Assembly (NCBI RefSeq): GCF_005049235.1 | Contig: NZ_SUMD01000004.1 | Coordinates: 434,001-498,000, forward strand | Direction of reading: 5' to 3' | Origin: Rhodococcus oryzae | Lineage (GTDB): Bacteria > Actinomycetota > Actinomycetes > Mycobacteriales > Mycobacteriaceae | Length of the DNA: 64,000 nucleotides | Shown here: piece after piece, positions 5,780 through 14,490 of the stretch | Numbering within the stretch: position 1 is the first letter of the stretch | Layout of the letters: each line of letters opens with the position of its first letter | Made by a program: the position numbers and the translations under genes | Notes under the pieces: model-generated | Told to the model about the DNA's origin: nothing | Database searches by the model: none | Seen by the model: the letters and a program-made list of their open reading frames with translations, nothing else

Positions 5780-7063
5780 TCACAAGCGTGTGTACTGCTC
5801 GGTGTCCTGGTCGAACTCGGCCAGCAACTCGGCGCTGAGGGTCGGCCGCGTGTCGGCGATGGCCGCGAGATAATCGTCGGTGTTCGCCGGCTCGCCGCGG
5901 CGGTGGAGGATCTCCCGCTCGAAGGCGGTCTGCGCGCCCTTCCGCGCCGCGAACTCGATGTCGGCGGGGGTGAACAGCTCGCTGGAATTCACGATCAGGT
6001 TCACGTCGACGGCGCCGTGTGCGGCACCGAGGTAGCGTTCCCACACCGCACGACGGGCGGGCGCATCCGGCGGGCCGACCGGGATCACGTAGTCGAATCG
6101 ACCGGGGCGCAGGAACGCAGAATCCAGCGAGTGCACCGAGTTCGTCGCACAGACCATCAGTCGCCGCTCGCGTTCCCGAAACAACGGGATCAGCTTGAGC
6201 AGTTCATTGGTGACCCCATGCGCGGCATTGGCCGCCGACCCGGTGCGGGCGGCCGCGATCTCCTCGACCTCGTCGATGAACAGCACCACCTCCTCGAGCT
6301 CGGCCAGTTCGGAGAAGACGTCCCGTAGCGAGGCGGCCAACCCACCGTCCACCGCCGCGGCCAGACGAGAGGGGAACAGCTCGACGAACGGCCAGCCCAG
6401 TCTCGATGCCACCGCCTTCGCGAAGCTGGTCTTGCCGGTACCGGGCGGGCCGAACAGGATCACCGCCTTGGGGGGCTGGACGCCGTACCGTTCGGCGACG
6501 TCCGGCTCCGCCAGCGGCAAGACGACCCGGCGCTCGATGGCTTCCTTCACCCGCTCCATTCCGGCCATCGCCTGCCACAACCCCGTGGGCAGTATGCGAC
6601 CACCCAACTCGGCGAGCAACGCCCGATCCGGGCCGAGCGGCTCGAGCATCTCGTAGTAGACGAGACCGTCCCGACGGGCGTAGCCGGAGTTCTCGAACGC
6701 CGCCGAACCGGTGGCACCCTCGGTCAACACCGCACAGATCCGCTGAACCCCGGCGGAACGCAGGCGTTGTTCCAGGTTCGCCAGCAGCGCGCTACCGATT
6801 CCGCGTCCTCGCCACCTCGATCCCAGTGCCACCAGGAGCACCCAGGCCCGCTCGCCCTGTGTCTGTGCCACCGCCATCCCGACCAGTTCGTCCCCGACCG
6901 CGGCCACCACAGCGGGCTGACCAGCCCGGGCCGCAGCCATCACCTCGGCGACCGCGAACACCGGCTCCTCCGACCCCGGCGCACGGCTCTGATCCAGGAT
7001 CTGGATGGCTTGATCGAGATCCCCGTCATGGAAGTCACGCAGCCGCCACACCGGCATGCTCAC
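5780..7063 (-). CDS. GNAT acetyltransferase fused to an AAA+ ATPase
   Basis: 427 aa with two domains. Residues about 4-142 form a GNAT fold, with the acetyl-CoA loop near 'GSRWRGRGIGSALLANLEQR'. Residues about 165-420 form an AAA+ module of the FtsH/Cdc48 class, with Walker A 'GPPGTGKTS', Walker B 'VVLFIDEVEE', an arginine-finger region 'FLRPGRFD' and a helical lid. Start is GTG at 7063 or ATG at 7057. It diverges from hypF, so it may belong to the hydrogenase island as a remodelling or modifying factor. That link is only positional. Confidence 0.85.
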   Translation of the reverse strand: MSMPVWRLRDFHDGDLDQAIQILDQSRAPGSEEPVFAVAEVMAAARAGQPAVVAAVGDELVGMAVAQTQGERAWVLLVALGSRWRGRGIGSALLANLEQRLRSAGVQRICAVLTEGATGSAAFENSGYARRDGLVYYEMLEPLGPDRALLAELGGRILPTGLWQAMAGMERVKEAIERRVVLPLAEPDVAERYGVQPPKAVILFGPPGTGKTSFAKAVASRLGWPFVELFPSRLAAAVDGGLAASLRDVFSELAELEEVVLFIDEVEEIAAARTGSAANAAHGVTNELLKLIPLFRERERRLMVCATNSVHSLDSAFLRPGRFDYVIPVGPPDAPARRAVWERYLGAAHGAVDVNLIVNSSELFTPADIEFAARKGAQTAFEREILHRRGEPANTDDYLAAIADTRPTLSAELLAEFDQDTEQYTRL

Positions 7064-7260
7064 ACACCGCCGCCGGCCGAGCCGGGCCCAAGGCTCATGC
7101 GATCAAGTACACACCCGTAGACCGCTCCGCGTCTGCACCTGGGTCCTGCGGATGCGGCGCCCCTTGCGGGTCCGGAGCGCGAGGAGAAGGATCCGATGAA
7201 GGCCGGTCGTCACCCAGCACCCTGGACCCGGGGTGCACCGTCTGCGATGTGGAGTCGGGT

Positions 7261-9648
7261 ATGACAACCCACTTACAGCCAGCACACCGGGCGGAAGGCC
7301 GTATCGAACGGCGTCGGATCATCGTCCGCGGAATCGTCCAGGGCGTGGGGTTTCGGCCCTTCATCGCCAGGCTGGCGGCGGACCTGGCGATCGGCGGCCA
7401 CTGCGGCAACGACGATGCCAGCGCGTTCATCGAGGCGGAGGGCACCGCTCCGGCACTCGCGGAGTTCGAGCGCCGGATACGGGCCGATGCCCCGCCGATC
7501 GCCGTGATCGTCGACATCGCCTCAGAAACCCTTGCCCCGCAGGGCGAGAGGTCCTTCCGCATCGCCGAGAGCAGGCACATCCCCGGCGCGCGGACGCTGA
7601 TCTCCCCGGACGTGGCGACCTGCGAGGACTGCCTACGGGAGTTGTGGGACCCCACCGACCGCCGCTACCGGCATCCCTTCATCAACTGCACCAACTGCGG
7701 GCCGCGCCTGACCGTGATCACCGACCTGCCCTACGACCGGCCTGCGACGACGCTGGCCCCATTCGCGATGTGCCCTCGCTGCCTGCGCGAATACGGGACC
7801 GCGGAGGATCGGCGCTACCACGCCCAACCGACCAGCTGCCACGACTGCGGCCCGCGGATCTTCCTGGAGCGAGACGGTATTCGGACCGTCGGGGACGACG
7901 AGGTGCTCCGTGGCATCCAGCGGGCGCTGAACGACGGCCTGATCGTCGCGATCAAGGGGCTCGGCGGTTTCCACCTGGTGTGCGATGCTACCCAGCCGTC
8001 CGCGGTGCGGCGGTTGCGGGCCCGAAAGCACCGTCCCGCCAAGCCGTTCGCGGTGATGGCCCCCGACACGGCGACGGTCGAACGGATCGTCGAGGTGTCC
8101 GACGCCGAGCAGCGCCTGCTCGGCCACCCCGCGCGGCCGATCGTGCTGCTGCGAACCCGAGGACCCGGCCCCGTCGCGGACGAGGTGGCGCCGGGCCTGG
8201 ACGAACTCGGGGTGATGCTGCCCTACACCCCGCTGCACCACCTGCTCTTCTCGACGATTCCCGGGTCGCCACCGGACGAGTACCCACTGGTGCTGGTGAT
8301 GACCTCCGGGAACACCAGCGGCGAGCCGCTCTGCTTCGACAACGACGACGCCCGCGCGCGGTTGGCCGGGATCGCCGACCTCTTCCTGATGCACGATCGC
8401 GACATCGCCGTGCCCTGCGAGGATTCCGTCCTGGCGATATCCGAGGGCCGGGAGGTCCCGATCCGCCGGTCGCGAGGGTATGCGCCGCTCCCGATCCTGC
8501 TTCCCTCCCCGGGTCCGGTGGTGCTGGCGGTGGGGGCCGAGGTGAAGAACACCTTCTGCCTGACCCGCCAGGATCTCGCGTTCTGCTCGGCGCATCTCGG
8601 CGACATGGGCACCCTGGAGAGCAGGCGCGCGTTCGAGACCTCGGTGCGCCAGCTCACGACCATGCACCGGGCCGCGCCCGCGCTGGTCGTCGCGGACGAT
8701 CACCCGGGCTACTCGACCAGGCAGTGGGCGACGCGGTACAGCGAGGAGAACGAGATCGAGCTGCGCACGGTGCAGCACCACCACGCGCACGTCGCCTCCC
8801 TGCTCGCCGAGCACGGCCGCCTCGGTTCGAGGGTCCTCGGCGTCGCCTTCGACGGCACCGGATACGGATGCGACGCGACCGTGTGGGGCGGCGAGCTCCT
8901 GCTGGTCGGCCCGGACATCCTGACCACCGAGCGGTCGGGCCACCTGCAGTCGTTCTGGCTGCCCGGCGGCGACGCCGCGGTCCGCAACCCCGCCCGCGTC
9001 GCGCTGTCGGTGCTGCACGAAGCCGGGATCCGCGAGATCGACGACCTGCCCTGCACCCGGGCCCTCGGGGCCGCGGAACGCCTGCTCGTCGCCTCGCAAC
9101 TGTCCTCCGGGGCCGGCGCCGTCCGCACGACCAGCGTCGGGCGCCTGTTCGACGCCGTGTCCTCGCTGCTGGGCGTCTGCCACCGGGTGAGCTACGAGGC
9201 GCAGGCGGCCATCGAACTGGAGGCGCTCGCGCGGCAGGCCGACCGGTCCGCGCCGCTGACGATGGCGATCGACGACGGGCAGCTGCGTCTCGATGCTCTG
9301 TTGACCGGTCTCGTGTCCGGCCTGCGCCGGGGCGAGTCCGCGGCCTCCCTTGCGCTCGGATTCCACCACGCGCTCGCCACCGCGACCGCGACGCTGGCCC
9401 TGCGGATCGCCGATCGAACGGGCACCGGGACCGTCGGGCTGACCGGAGGCGTCTTTCAGAACCTGCTCCTGCTGAGCCTGCTGCGAACGCGATTGCAGGG
9501 CAACGGCGTCGAGGTTCTCACCCACCAGCGGGTCCCCGCGAACGACGGCGGGCTGTCGCTCGGCCAGGCGGTGCTCGGCTTGGCGTTTCTCGAGCGCACC
9601 GCCAATCGGCGCGGTACCCGACAACCGGAGATCGGAGCACGGCGATGA
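7261..9648 (+). CDS. hypF: HypF carbamoyltransferase, [NiFe]-hydrogenase maturation
   Basis: 795 aa, normal HypF length. Domain order: acylphosphatase-like (about 20-105, 'GIVQGVGFRPFIARLA'), two zinc fingers (about 120-200: 'CEDC', 'CTNCGPR', 'CPRC', 'CHDCGPR'), YrdC-like (about 210-395) and Kae1-like C-terminus with 'HHHAHVASLL'. HypF makes carbamoyl-AMP and transfers the carbamoyl group to the HypE C-terminal cysteine, the source of the active-site cyanide ligands. ATG at 7261 has GGAG 6 nt upstream. Its stop overlaps the next start (ATGA), opening a tightly coupled hyp operon. The 197-bp gap to the divergent GNAT-AAA+ gene must hold both promoters, but none stands out. Confidence 0.96.
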   Translation: MTTHLQPAHRAEGRIERRRIIVRGIVQGVGFRPFIARLAADLAIGGHCGNDDASAFIEAEGTAPALAEFERRIRADAPPIAVIVDIASETLAPQGERSFRIAESRHIPGARTLISPDVATCEDCLRELWDPTDRRYRHPFINCTNCGPRLTVITDLPYDRPATTLAPFAMCPRCLREYGTAEDRRYHAQPTSCHDCGPRIFLERDGIRTVGDDEVLRGIQRALNDGLIVAIKGLGGFHLVCDATQPSAVRRLRARKHRPAKPFAVMAPDTATVERIVEVSDAEQRLLGHPARPIVLLRTRGPGPVADEVAPGLDELGVMLPYTPLHHLLFSTIPGSPPDEYPLVLVMTSGNTSGEPLCFDNDDARARLAGIADLFLMHDRDIAVPCEDSVLAISEGREVPIRRSRGYAPLPILLPSPGPVVLAVGAEVKNTFCLTRQDLAFCSAHLGDMGTLESRRAFETSVRQLTTMHRAAPALVVADDHPGYSTRQWATRYSEENEIELRTVQHHHAHVASLLAEHGRLGSRVLGVAFDGTGYGCDATVWGGELLLVGPDILTTERSGHLQSFWLPGGDAAVRNPARVALSVLHEAGIREIDDLPCTRALGAAERLLVASQLSSGAGAVRTTSVGRLFDAVSSLLGVCHRVSYEAQAAIELEALARQADRSAPLTMAIDDGQLRLDALLTGLVSGLRRGESAASLALGFHHALATATATLALRIADRTGTGTVGLTGGVFQNLLLLSLLRTRLQGNGVEVLTHQRVPANDGGLSLGQAVLGLAFLERTANRRGTRQPEIGARR

Positions 9649-10388
9649 CCACGACGGCGCATTCGGACGCACCCCTGATCGACGACGATCTCTCCGCGGA
9701 TCTCGCGTCCGCGGCGCTGTCGCTGGCCAGGAGGTTCAACGCGGGCGCGACGCTGTGGGTCATCTCGCCGCAGTGGGAGCCGCATGCCCATCACGTCGCG
9801 GTCGAGTTCGTACACCCCGTGATCATGGGCAAGAGGGCGCTGCCGTCCGTCGCGCTGGTCGAACCCGACCCGGTCGCACAGTGCCGTGTCGCCACCCGGC
9901 CCGGCGACGTGATCATCGCGGTGGCATCGGCCGACCAGCCGCAGGTGCGCGACGCGATGCGGCGCGCACCCGCGTGGGGCGCCGACACGATCTGGATCGG
10001 CTCCGGCCCGCGCCCGCCGGCGGGCAGCGCCGATCACACGCTGTGGGTGGCCTCCGACGACCCGATGATCCCGGCCACCGGCAGGTTCGTGCTGATGTAC
10101 CACCTGCTGTGGGAGCTGACCCACGTCTGCTTCGAACATCCCGGCCTGCTGACCCCGGACGAGGACGCGTGTGCCGGCGACGAGTGCGTCACGTGCAGCG
10201 ACGAGGGCAGGCTCGCCGAGGTGGTGCTGCCCCCGGCGACCGCGCTGGACACCGCGCTGGTCCGCACCGGCTCCGGCGAGGAGTTCGTCGACGTCACCGT
10301 GCTCGGCGAGGTCGAGGTGAACGACCTGATCCTCGTGCACGGCGGCGCGGCGATCACCCGAATCGACGACGCCGAGGTGGCGCGATGA
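9645..10388 (+). CDS. SIS-like domain fused to a HypC-like tail
   Basis: 247 aa. Residues about 12-155 resemble a sugar-isomerase (SIS) fold ('LARRFNAGATLWVISP', 'DVIIAVASADQ'). Residues about 175-247 ('DECVTCSDEGRLAEVVLP', ending '...NDLILVHGGAAITRI') resemble the HypC/HupF beta-barrel, but without the N-terminal Met-Cys that HypC uses to carry the Fe(CN)2CO precursor. It overlaps hypF and the following SIS gene by 4 bp each, so it is made together with the maturation machinery. Likely an accessory of cofactor assembly; substrate unknown. Confidence 0.8.
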   Translation: MTTTAHSDAPLIDDDLSADLASAALSLARRFNAGATLWVISPQWEPHAHHVAVEFVHPVIMGKRALPSVALVEPDPVAQCRVATRPGDVIIAVASADQPQVRDAMRRAPAWGADTIWIGSGPRPPAGSADHTLWVASDDPMIPATGRFVLMYHLLWELTHVCFEHPGLLTPDEDACAGDECVTCSDEGRLAEVVLPPATALDTALVRTGSGEEFVDVTVLGEVEVNDLILVHGGAAITRIDDAEVAR

Positions 10389-11074
10389 GCGAGCAGGAGA
10401 GCACCAACTTCCTCTACCCCTTCATCGATGCGGAGGAAAACGACGCCGACGCCTTGCTGACCGATCTGGCGGCGTCGGCGCGCAGCAAGGCCGCCGAGAG
10501 CGCACGGCTGCAGCGGGTCTCGCTCGAGGAATGGGGCGAGGGGATCACCTCGGCCGGCGCCCGGATGGCCGAGCGGTTCCGCGCGGGCGCGCGGCTGTAC
10601 ACGTTCGGGAACGGCGGCAGTTCCACCGACGCGGCCACCCTTGCCTCGCTGTTCAGCCGGCCCGCCCGCGGTCGGCCGGTCGCGGCCTGGTCTCTGGCGG
10701 CCGACCAGGCGGTGGTCACGGCGCTGGGCAATGACGTGGGCTTCGAGCTGATCTTCTCGCGCCAGATCATCGCCCACGCCAAGCCGGTCGACATCGCCAT
10801 CGCGCTGTCCACCTCCGGCAACTCCGACGATCTGATGACGGCGTTGGCCGAGGCCCGCAAGCGCGGTCTCCTCACCGTCGGGTTCGCCGGCCACGACGGT
10901 GGCCGGATGTCGACCAGCAGCGACCTCGACTTCTGCTTCACCATCCGGTCCCAGAGCATCCATCGCATCCAGGAGAGCCACGCGCTGGTCGGATACCAGC
11001 TCTGGTCTGCGGTGCAGGACAACCTCGCGAAACCCACACCGGGGCCGCGAGAGACGACAGGCGGTCCCAGATGA
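10385..11074 (+). CDS. SIS-domain protein, phosphoheptose isomerase-like
   Basis: 229 aa. A SIS fold spans about residues 45-210, with the sugar-phosphate loop 'GNGGSSTDAATLASLF' (about 75-90) and 'ALSTSGNSDDLMTALAEARK' (about 139-158), the pattern of GmhA. GmhA makes heptose precursors of lipopolysaccharide, which this type of organism lacks. Its 4-bp overlaps with the HypC-fused SIS gene and with hypE point instead to a hydrogenase-linked job. Tandem SIS genes in a hyp operon suggest a heterodimer, which is inference. Confidence 0.85.
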   Translation: MSEQESTNFLYPFIDAEENDADALLTDLAASARSKAAESARLQRVSLEEWGEGITSAGARMAERFRAGARLYTFGNGGSSTDAATLASLFSRPARGRPVAAWSLAADQAVVTALGNDVGFELIFSRQIIAHAKPVDIAIALSTSGNSDDLMTALAEARKRGLLTVGFAGHDGGRMSTSSDLDFCFTIRSQSIHRIQESHALVGYQLWSAVQDNLAKPTPGPRETTGGPR

Positions 11075-12183
11075 GCAGCTCACAGGTCGGCGACCGACCC
11101 TCGACCGCGGCCGAGCGTGAGGGCCGCGTGCTCGACCGCATCGACGAGTTCCGCAAACGCCGTCCGCGCCTGCTCGAATCGGTGGTGACCCTCGCCCACG
11201 GTGCGGGCGGCAAATCCTCCGCGGCCCTTGTCGATTCCGTCTTCGTCGAGGCGTTCCGCAACCCGGAACTCGAGCAGCTCGGCGACGCCGCGGTGCTCCC
11301 GCTCCCGTCGGGCGAGCGGCTGGCGTTCTCGACCGACTCGTATGTGGTGCAGCCGCTGCGCTTTCCCGGCGGGTCCATCGGGAACCTGGCCGTGCACGGC
11401 ACCGTCAACGACCTCGCGGTCTCGGGCGCCCGCCCGCAATGGCTCTCGGCCGCCTTCGTCATCGAGGAGGGCTTCGAGATCTCCGCGCTGCGCGAGATCG
11501 TCGCCGACATGCGCGATTCCGGCCAGGCGGCCGGCATCGAGATCGTCACCGGGGACACCAAGGTGGTCGGCAAGGGCGCGGCGGACGGAATGTACATCTG
11601 CACGGCGGGCGTCGGCGTCATCCCCGCGGGCCGGGTGCTGTCCGCGGACCAAGTGCAGCCCGGTGACCGCGTCCTGGTGTCGGGCACCATCGGCGAGCAC
11701 GGCATGGCGGTGATGCTCGCCCGCGGCGAGCTCGCCATCGAGGCCGACATCGACTCGGACACAGCGCCGGTGAACTCGCTCGTCGAGGCGCTGCTCGAGG
11801 CCGCACCGTCGACCCGGTGGATGCGCGATGCCACCCGCGGCGGGGTCGGCACGGTCTGCAACGAGCTCGCGCAGGTCTCCGGCCTCGCGGTGATCCTCGA
11901 CGAGCAGTCGCTCCCCGTGCAGCCGCAGGTGCTCGGCGCGTGCGACATGTTGGGGATCGACCCGCTCTACGTTGCCAACGAGGGCAAGTTCATCGCGATC
12001 GTGCCGCGCGCCGAATCGGACGCCGCGGTCGACGCGCTACGTGCGCAGCCCGGCGGGGCACAGGCGGCCGTCATCGGCGAGGTGATGGCCGAGCCGCAGG
12101 GCATCGTGGCACTGCGGACCGCGTTCGGGGGCAGCCGGATCGTCGACATGCTCGTCGGTGACCCGTTGCCGCGAATCTGTTGA
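11071..12183 (+). CDS. hypE: HypE, [NiFe]-hydrogenase maturation thiocyanate carrier
   Basis: 370 aa of the PurM/AIR-synthase-like family. It has the start motif 'LAHGAGGKSS' (about 42-51), 'GDAAVLPLPSGERLAFSTDS', 'DATRGGVGTVCNELA' and the essential C-terminal '-PRIC': the final cysteine is carbamoylated by HypF and dehydrated to thiocyanate, giving the CN ligands. The N-terminus is about 35 residues longer than usual. GC-rich ATG start overlaps the SIS gene (ATGA). A 30-nt gap separates it from hypC. Confidence 0.96.
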   Translation: MSSSQVGDRPSTAAEREGRVLDRIDEFRKRRPRLLESVVTLAHGAGGKSSAALVDSVFVEAFRNPELEQLGDAAVLPLPSGERLAFSTDSYVVQPLRFPGGSIGNLAVHGTVNDLAVSGARPQWLSAAFVIEEGFEISALREIVADMRDSGQAAGIEIVTGDTKVVGKGAADGMYICTAGVGVIPAGRVLSADQVQPGDRVLVSGTIGEHGMAVMLARGELAIEADIDSDTAPVNSLVEALLEAAPSTRWMRDATRGGVGTVCNELAQVSGLAVILDEQSLPVQPQVLGACDMLGIDPLYVANEGKFIAIVPRAESDAAVDALRAQPGGAQAAVIGEVMAEPQGIVALRTAFGGSRIVDMLVGDPLPRIC

Positions 12184-12213
12184 GCAGCAGGAACTCCTGA
12201 AAGGAGGACGGCT

Positions 12214-12486
12214 ATGTGCTTGGGCATACCGGGACAGGTGGTCGACATCGTCGACGCCCAGCAGCACCTGGCCAAGGTCGACGTCAACGGGATCCGTCGG
12301 GTCATCAGCGTCCGACTGCTGGCCGATGAGGGCCTGGTCGTGGGCGACTGGGTCCTTGTGCACGTCGGGTTCGCGATGTCGAAGATCGACGAGGCCGAGG
12401 CGCAGGTGACGCTGGACCAGGTCCAGAAGATGGGCGCCGACTACACCAACGAGATCGACGCGTACAACTCGTCCGAAATCGCCTGA
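12214..12486 (+). CDS. hypC: HypC hydrogenase assembly chaperone (copy 1)
   Basis: 90 aa, beginning 'MCLGIPGQVVDIV' with the invariant Cys2 and the Pro-Gly turn of HypC/HybG/HupF. HypC binds HypD and carries the Fe(CN)2CO unit to the large subunit precursor. The end is a little extended ('QKMGADYTNEIDAYN'). AAGGAGGACG lies just before the ATG. It sits between hypE and hypD. A second hypC lies at 17253-17510 in the structural operon. Confidence 0.95.
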   Translation: MCLGIPGQVVDIVDAQQHLAKVDVNGIRRVISVRLLADEGLVVGDWVLVHVGFAMSKIDEAEAQVTLDQVQKMGADYTNEIDAYNSSEIA

Positions 12487-12519
12487 TCTCGGGCATCTTC
12501 CGTCAGCGAGGAACACACG

Positions 12520-13656
12520 ATGAAATTCGTAGACGAATTCCGTGATCCGGCCGCAGCCCGCGCGCTCGTGAGGTCCATCACCGACCTGGCGGGCACCGAC
12601 GAGTTCAAGTTCATGGAGGTGTGCGGCGGCCACACCCACACGATCTACCGCCACGGCATCGAACACCTGCTGCCGCCGACGGTGGAACTGGTGCACGGCC
12701 CCGGCTGTCCGGTGTGCGTCATCCCGATGGGCCGGGTCGACGACGCGATGTCGCTCGCGGAACAGCCGGGTGTCATCTTCACGACCTTCGGCGACATGAT
12801 GCGGGTGCCCGGTTCGCGGGGCAACCTGATCGAGGCGAAGGCAAGGGGCGCCGACGTCCGATTCGTGTACTCGCCGCTCGACGCGCTCAAGATCGCCGTG
12901 GACAACCCCGATCGGGAGGTGGTGTTCTTCGCGGTGGGCTTCGAGACCACGGCACCGTCGACCGCGGTGACGCTGGTGCGCGCCCGGCAACTCGGCGTCC
13001 GGAACTTCACCGTGTTCTGCAACCACGTCACGATCGTCCCGCCGATCAAGGCGATCCTCGAATCCCCCGACCTGCGCCTCGACGGCTTCCTCGGACCCGG
13101 TCACGTGTCGACCGTCGTCGGCACCAGGCCGTACCGCTTCGTGCCGGAGGTGTACGGCAAACCGATGGTGGTGGCCGGGTTCGAACCGCTGGACATCCTC
13201 GCCTCCGTGCACATGCTGTTGCAGCAGCACCGGGACGGCCGGTGCGAGGTGGAGAACCAGTACACCCGCGTGGTCAAGACCGAGGGCAACACCCAGGCGC
13301 TGAAGCTGATGGCCGAGACCTTCGAGCTGCGACCGCATTTCGAATGGCGCGGGCTCGGTTTCATCTCGCAGAGCGCGCTGAAGGTGCACCACGACTACGC
13401 CGACTTCGATGCCGAGGAGAAGTTCTCGATGCCGGGCGTGCGGGTCGCGGATCCGAAGGCGTGCCAGTGCGGCGAGGTGCTCAAGGGCGTCATCAAGCCC
13501 TGGGAGTGCAAGGTGTTCGGGACCGCGTGCACGCCGGAGACCCCGATCGGGACCTGCATGGTCTCACCCGAGGGCGCCTGCGCGGCGTACTACAACTTCG
13601 GCCGACTGCACCGCGAGACGGCGATGCTGGTCGGCAAGACCACCACGGAGGGTTGA
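12520..13656 (+). CDS. hypD: HypD, Fe-S scaffold of [NiFe]-hydrogenase maturation
   Basis: 378 aa, full family length. Diagnostic motifs are 'FMEVCGGHTHTIYRHGI' (about 31-47), 'GPGCPVCVIPMGRVD' (about 62-76), 'GFETTAPSTA' and a C-terminal cysteine cluster (in 'KACQCGEV', 'PWECKVFGTACTP', 'GTCMVSPEGACAAYY') that holds the 4Fe-4S cluster. With HypC it assembles the Fe(CN)2CO moiety. AGGAACACACG precedes the ATG. The following gene starts directly after its stop. Confidence 0.96.
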   Translation: MKFVDEFRDPAAARALVRSITDLAGTDEFKFMEVCGGHTHTIYRHGIEHLLPPTVELVHGPGCPVCVIPMGRVDDAMSLAEQPGVIFTTFGDMMRVPGSRGNLIEAKARGADVRFVYSPLDALKIAVDNPDREVVFFAVGFETTAPSTAVTLVRARQLGVRNFTVFCNHVTIVPPIKAILESPDLRLDGFLGPGHVSTVVGTRPYRFVPEVYGKPMVVAGFEPLDILASVHMLLQQHRDGRCEVENQYTRVVKTEGNTQALKLMAETFELRPHFEWRGLGFISQSALKVHHDYADFDAEEKFSMPGVRVADPKACQCGEVLKGVIKPWECKVFGTACTPETPIGTCMVSPEGACAAYYNFGRLHRETAMLVGKTTTEG

Positions 13657-14427
13657 GTGCCGAGCCCGCCCGGTCACCGACTGTTCGCGCAATACGCCTA
13701 CGCCCCCAACGCGCTCGGCTACTGCGGCCCGGCGGACGCGCGCGCCCTGGAGGCCGTCGCGTGCGGTGACGGGATGGGCGCCGACGGGCCCATCGCGGAC
13801 GTGCCGTCGCTGGCCGCCAGGTTCAGCGGCGCCTGGCCGTACCAACAGGTCATCGCCGAGATGTCGGGACGCACTGACCCGTTGGACGCATCGGTGGTGC
13901 GCGCCTACTGGACCGGCAACGAGCTGACCGACGAGATCGACCGCGAAGGCTTCGGCCGGGAGCTGCTGGCCCGGCTGGCGCCCCAGGCCGGGCACTACTG
14001 GAAGCACCTCACAGGGGACCTGCTCGCCGAGGCGGCGCCGACGCACGGCTTCCACGTCTTCGGCGTCTATCCGTGGTCCCGTCTGCTCGGCTCCGGTGTG
14101 CCGCAACCCCTCCAGGTGCTCGACTCCTGCCGGATCACCTGCGGGACGGTGATCGAGGTGCGGGCCGAGGACGTGGTGGTGCGTGCGCGACCGCTCACCT
14201 ACGACGGCGCGCTCCACCTCGGCGAGGAACAGGATCGGCCGGTCCGGCATCGGGTGGCCGGTGGCGCGTTCGTCCCCGACCTCCGCCTGGGAGACACAGT
14301 GGCGGTGCACTGGGACTTCGTGTGCGACAGGCTGACCCCGGAGGAGGGAGACCGCCTGCAGTACTGGACAGCGTGGCAGCTCGCGCACACCAATCGCCGT
14401 CTCGAACGGGCCGAGGCCGCAGGCTGA
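13657..14427 (+). CDS. DUF6390 family protein
   Basis: 256 aa, soluble. Start GTG directly after the hypD stop, with GGAGGG 4 nt before it. It begins 'RLFAQYAYAPNALGYCGPAD' (about 8-27), typical of DUF6390, and carries conserved 'HGFHVFGVYPWSRLL' (about 130-144), 'SCRITCGTV' and 'DTVAVHWDFVCDRLT'. Family members are found with actinobacterial hydrogenase genes, but I know of no defined function. Position as last gene of the hyp operon supports a role in hydrogenase maturation or stability. Confidence 0.8.
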   Translation: MPSPPGHRLFAQYAYAPNALGYCGPADARALEAVACGDGMGADGPIADVPSLAARFSGAWPYQQVIAEMSGRTDPLDASVVRAYWTGNELTDEIDREGFGRELLARLAPQAGHYWKHLTGDLLAEAAPTHGFHVFGVYPWSRLLGSGVPQPLQVLDSCRITCGTVIEVRAEDVVVRARPLTYDGALHLGEEQDRPVRHRVAGGAFVPDLRLGDTVAVHWDFVCDRLTPEEGDRLQYWTAWQLAHTNRRLERAEAAG

Positions 14428-14490
14428 GCGATCAGAACCTACCGACCGATCTTGCCAACGTCAGTTCCCCAGGTGGGATAGGTCGACAAC

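Noticed and set aside
7633-9672. 679-codon minus-strand frame opposite hypF
   Set aside because: Antisense shadow of hypF; hypF shows all family motifs.
10385-11074. Calling the SIS gene gmhA
   Set aside because: The fold matches, but the context is hydrogenase maturation and heptose-containing lipopolysaccharide is not expected in this group.
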